A program made the translations under genes and the position numbers. Below the pieces are notes generated by a model, which was given only the letters and a program-made list of their open reading frames with translations, was not told where the DNA came from and made no database searches. A stretch of DNA of 64,000 nucleotides from the NCBI RefSeq assembly GCF_002099195.1, contig NZ_NBYX01000001.1, forward strand, positions 496,168-560,167, written 5' to 3'. Source of the stretch: Burkholderia puraquae (GTDB lineage: Bacteria; Pseudomonadota; Gammaproteobacteria; Burkholderiales; Burkholderiaceae). Below, one piece after another: positions 62,020 through 64,000 of the stretch. How positions within the stretch are numbered: the first letter of the stretch is position 1; each line of letters starts with the position of its first letter.

Positions 62020-64000
62020 GGCTTCGGCGGGCATGTAAAGGACTCCATCTGGGGCAGCCTGAACGGGTTGCGGACACTGCCCGCATTCACTTGCAGCACG
62101 ATCGGTTTGCCGTCGACCGTGAAGCGCGCAATCATCTGGTCGGAGCCGCGCCCGGCCGACACGGCCGCGCGGTCGAACAGCCGGTGCAGCGCCCACGGCC
62201 CGACGGCCGAGAATCCGTCGGTCGCACCGGCCTGCCCCGACACCTGCAGCCGCACCTGGTTGCTGCCGCGCGGGCCCGGCCAGTCCACGGCGCTCTGCAC
62301 GAGCGGGCCGTGCGCGTAGCGGACGATCTGCCCGTCGACGTCGAGCACCATCTCCGTGATCGCCGGGTCCATTTCGAGCGGCTGGATCTGCACCTTCAGC
62401 TGCGCGGTGCGCGCACCACCGCCGAAATAGGCATCGCGGATCACTGCCGCCTTCTCGAACGACGACAGCATCGCGGCGGCCGACGGATCGGCGTCCGCAT
62501 TGCGGTTCGCGAAGCGCCACGGGTGCGACGTCGTATCGACGATCGACTGCAGGTTCTTCTGGAAGAAGTCGTCCATCAGGCCGCCGGGTGCGAACATCTG
62601 CGCGAAATCCGCCGGCGCGACGTCGCGCGACGATCCGCGCGCGAACGGATAGCGGCCTGCGATCGCCTGCCGGCAGAAGTCGCCGACGTTCGCGCCGGCC
62701 CGCGTCGCGACGCTGCGCTGCTCGACGGTCGCGACGCTGCCGTTCGCGACGTTCGACAGGTCGTCGAGCACTTCGCGGAACGGCGTCGGCAGGCGGCCGG
62801 CCTGGGCGCGCAGCCTGGCGGGCGCGTCGGACGGCGGCGGTTGCGCGCCGCTCCTCAGCGCGTCGTCGGTGGCCGTCAGGTACGTGTACAGCGCGTCGAT
62901 CGACTTCAACACTTCGTTGAACGCCTGGGCCTGGTCGCCGCTGCCCGGCGCGAACGCGCGCAGCCCGGCGAAGTGGCTGTCGACGATCTGCTCGGCGCTC
63001 GCGGGCGCCGCCGCGGACGCGCTCGAATTGCTTCCCTGGCCCGCGAAGATCTGCGACAGCGAGCTGCGCGCCTCGTCGACCTTGTCCTGCGCGCGCGCGG
63101 CAAGATTGCGCGCCCCGCCCGGCGCATCGCCGAGCGCCGTGTCGCGCGCGAGCGCGACCATCAGCCGCGTGAGCGGCGAATCGGCGGACGACAGCGCGCG
63201 CGCCACCTGGATGCTCTGCGCGAGCGTCGCGGTGCGCTGCAGCTTGATGTCGGCGAGATAGTCGTCCCAGATCTTCAGGTAGTCGTTCAGGTAGAGCTGG
63301 CGGATGTCGCGCGCCCATGCAGCCGCGTCGTTCGGCCCCGGAATCTCGGACAGCCCCAGGTTCAGCACCCACACTTCCTCGCGCCCGTAGGCGTCGACCT
63401 CGCCGGCCAGGCGCGGCGCGAACACGTTGCGATAGCCGTTGCGCGTATAGAGGCCCGGCACGCCTTCCGACAGCGGCTTGCCGCCCTGGCGGCGGAACAC
63501 CAGTGAAGCATCGGGGCCGACTGCCCGCGCGACGCTGAAGTCGAACGCGGAGGTGGCCGGCCGCAGCGTGAGCGTGAGCTGCCGGTACAGCCGCTGCGAG
63601 AACGGCACCTGCCGCAGCCGGTCGCGCACGTCGGCCACGAGCCGCTCGTTCATCGGATACGGCGACACTGCGACGCGGCCGCCGAACAGCGCGGCGAGAT
63701 GTGCGCGCAGCGCGGTGCGTTCGGCGGGCGAGAAATCGGGCGGCAGCGCGCGTTCCATTTCGAGGTCGACGACGGCCTGCACGAACGCGGGATCATAGTG
63801 CGCGCTGTCGTACAGCATCAGGTAGGCCTTCAGCGCCGCATACGCGTACTCGGTCTCGTCGGGCCGCGCGTCGCGCAGCGCGGCCTCCATCCGGCGTGCG
63901 GCAATCGGCAGCAGCACGTCTTCGAGCGCACGCCGGTACTCGGCGTCGACGGCTTCGTCGATCTTCTCGCCCTGGAACAGCCCCCACCGGTACGCGAGCG
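62016..64000 (-). CDS. tssM: T6SS membrane-complex protein TssM (IcmF), 5' part outside the window
   Basis: About 660 C-terminal residues are visible; the frame is open to the right edge (RWGLFQGEKIDEAVDAEYRR at the boundary). TssM spans the inner membrane and reaches TssJ in the periplasm. The visible part is periplasmic: an IcmF-related helical region (LDDLSNVANGSVATVEQRS) and the C-terminal beta domain near GRGSDQMIARFTVDGKPIVL that contacts TssJ. The N-terminal membrane segments and NTPase domain lie beyond the window. Confidence 0.94.
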   Translation of the reverse strand, partial: LAYRWGLFQGEKIDEAVDAEYRRALEDVLLPIAARRMEAALRDARPDETEYAYAALKAYLMLYDSAHYDPAFVQAVVDLEMERALPPDFSPAERTALRAHLAALFGGRVAVSPYPMNERLVADVRDRLRQVPFSQRLYRQLTLTLRPATSAFDFSVARAVGPDASLVFRRQGGKPLSEGVPGLYTRNGYRNVFAPRLAGEVDAYGREEVWVLNLGLSEIPGPNDAAAWARDIRQLYLNDYLKIWDDYLADIKLQRTATLAQSIQVARALSSADSPLTRLMVALARDTALGDAPGGARNLAARAQDKVDEARSSLSQIFAGQGSNSSASAAAPASAEQIVDSHFAGLRAFAPGSGDQAQAFNEVLKSIDALYTYLTATDDALRSGAQPPPSDAPARLRAQAGRLPTPFREVLDDLSNVANGSVATVEQRSVATRAGANVGDFCRQAIAGRYPFARGSSRDVAPADFAQMFAPGGLMDDFFQKNLQSIVDTTSHPWRFANRNADADPSAAAMLSSFEKAAVIRDAYFGGGARTAQLKVQIQPLEMDPAITEMVLDVDGQIVRYAHGPLVQSAVDWPGPRGSNQVRLQVSGQAGATDGFSAVGPWALHRLFDRAAVSAGRGSDQMIARFTVDGKPIVLQVNAGSVRNPFRLPQMESFTCPPKP

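Overview
The window is high-GC DNA with tightly packed, ATGA-overlapping operons. Its content (a trimeric Burkholderia-type porin, a type VI secretion locus with an Rhs effector, a guanidine/urea carboxylase locus) fits a Burkholderia genome, probably the B. cepacia complex. That assignment is an inference from gene content and protein style; no rRNA or tRNA gene is visible.

Layout. Bases 1-12000 hold housekeeping and accessory genes: an aldo/keto reductase cut by the left edge, a small Rmf/CrpP-like protein, a membrane-bound diguanylate cyclase, a three-gene molybdenum hydroxylase operon (Tat-exported Mo subunit, 2Fe-2S subunit, tri-haem cytochrome c lipoprotein), a tiny poly-glycine lipoprotein, a membrane protein, a Pal-type lipoprotein and a porin.

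Bases 12579-23473 are a divergent guanidine-utilisation locus. A substrate-binding protein is read leftward. Two carboxyguanidine-deiminase-type subunits, a biotin carboxylase of the urea/guanidine type, allophanate hydrolase, an ABC permease and an ABC ATPase are read rightward. Each of the two transcription units has its own guanidine-I (ykkC) riboswitch, preceded by a near-identical sigma-54-like promoter, and a GCAC-N7-GTGC NtrC-like site lies between them. This suggests joint control by nitrogen status and by guanidine.

After a decayed segment (AraC and VOC remnants) comes a five-gene operon, 24702-36341, equivalent to E. coli yehL-yehM-yehP-yehQ plus molR (yehI). It encodes a MoxR AAA+ ATPase, a DUF5682 protein with two GX2H motifs, a VWA protein, a protein with two SWIM zinc fingers, and a large WGR/DUF4132 protein. 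Its function is not established.

Bases 36681-40386 form a scarred accessory region: an LprI-like protein, a truncated ORF, an MHS-type MFS transporter, a broken insertion sequence and an orphan C-terminus. From 40387 to the right edge everything is on the minus strand and belongs to a type VI secretion system. In transcription order the genes are tssM (partial), tagF, a Ser/Thr kinase with a PEGA tail, tssA, tssB, tssC, hcp, tssE, tssF, tssG, clpV, vgrG, an unrecognised helical-repeat protein, an Rhs effector with an HNH-like toxin tip, and its probable immunity gene. tssJ, tssK and tssL are not in the window and probably lie beyond the right edge.
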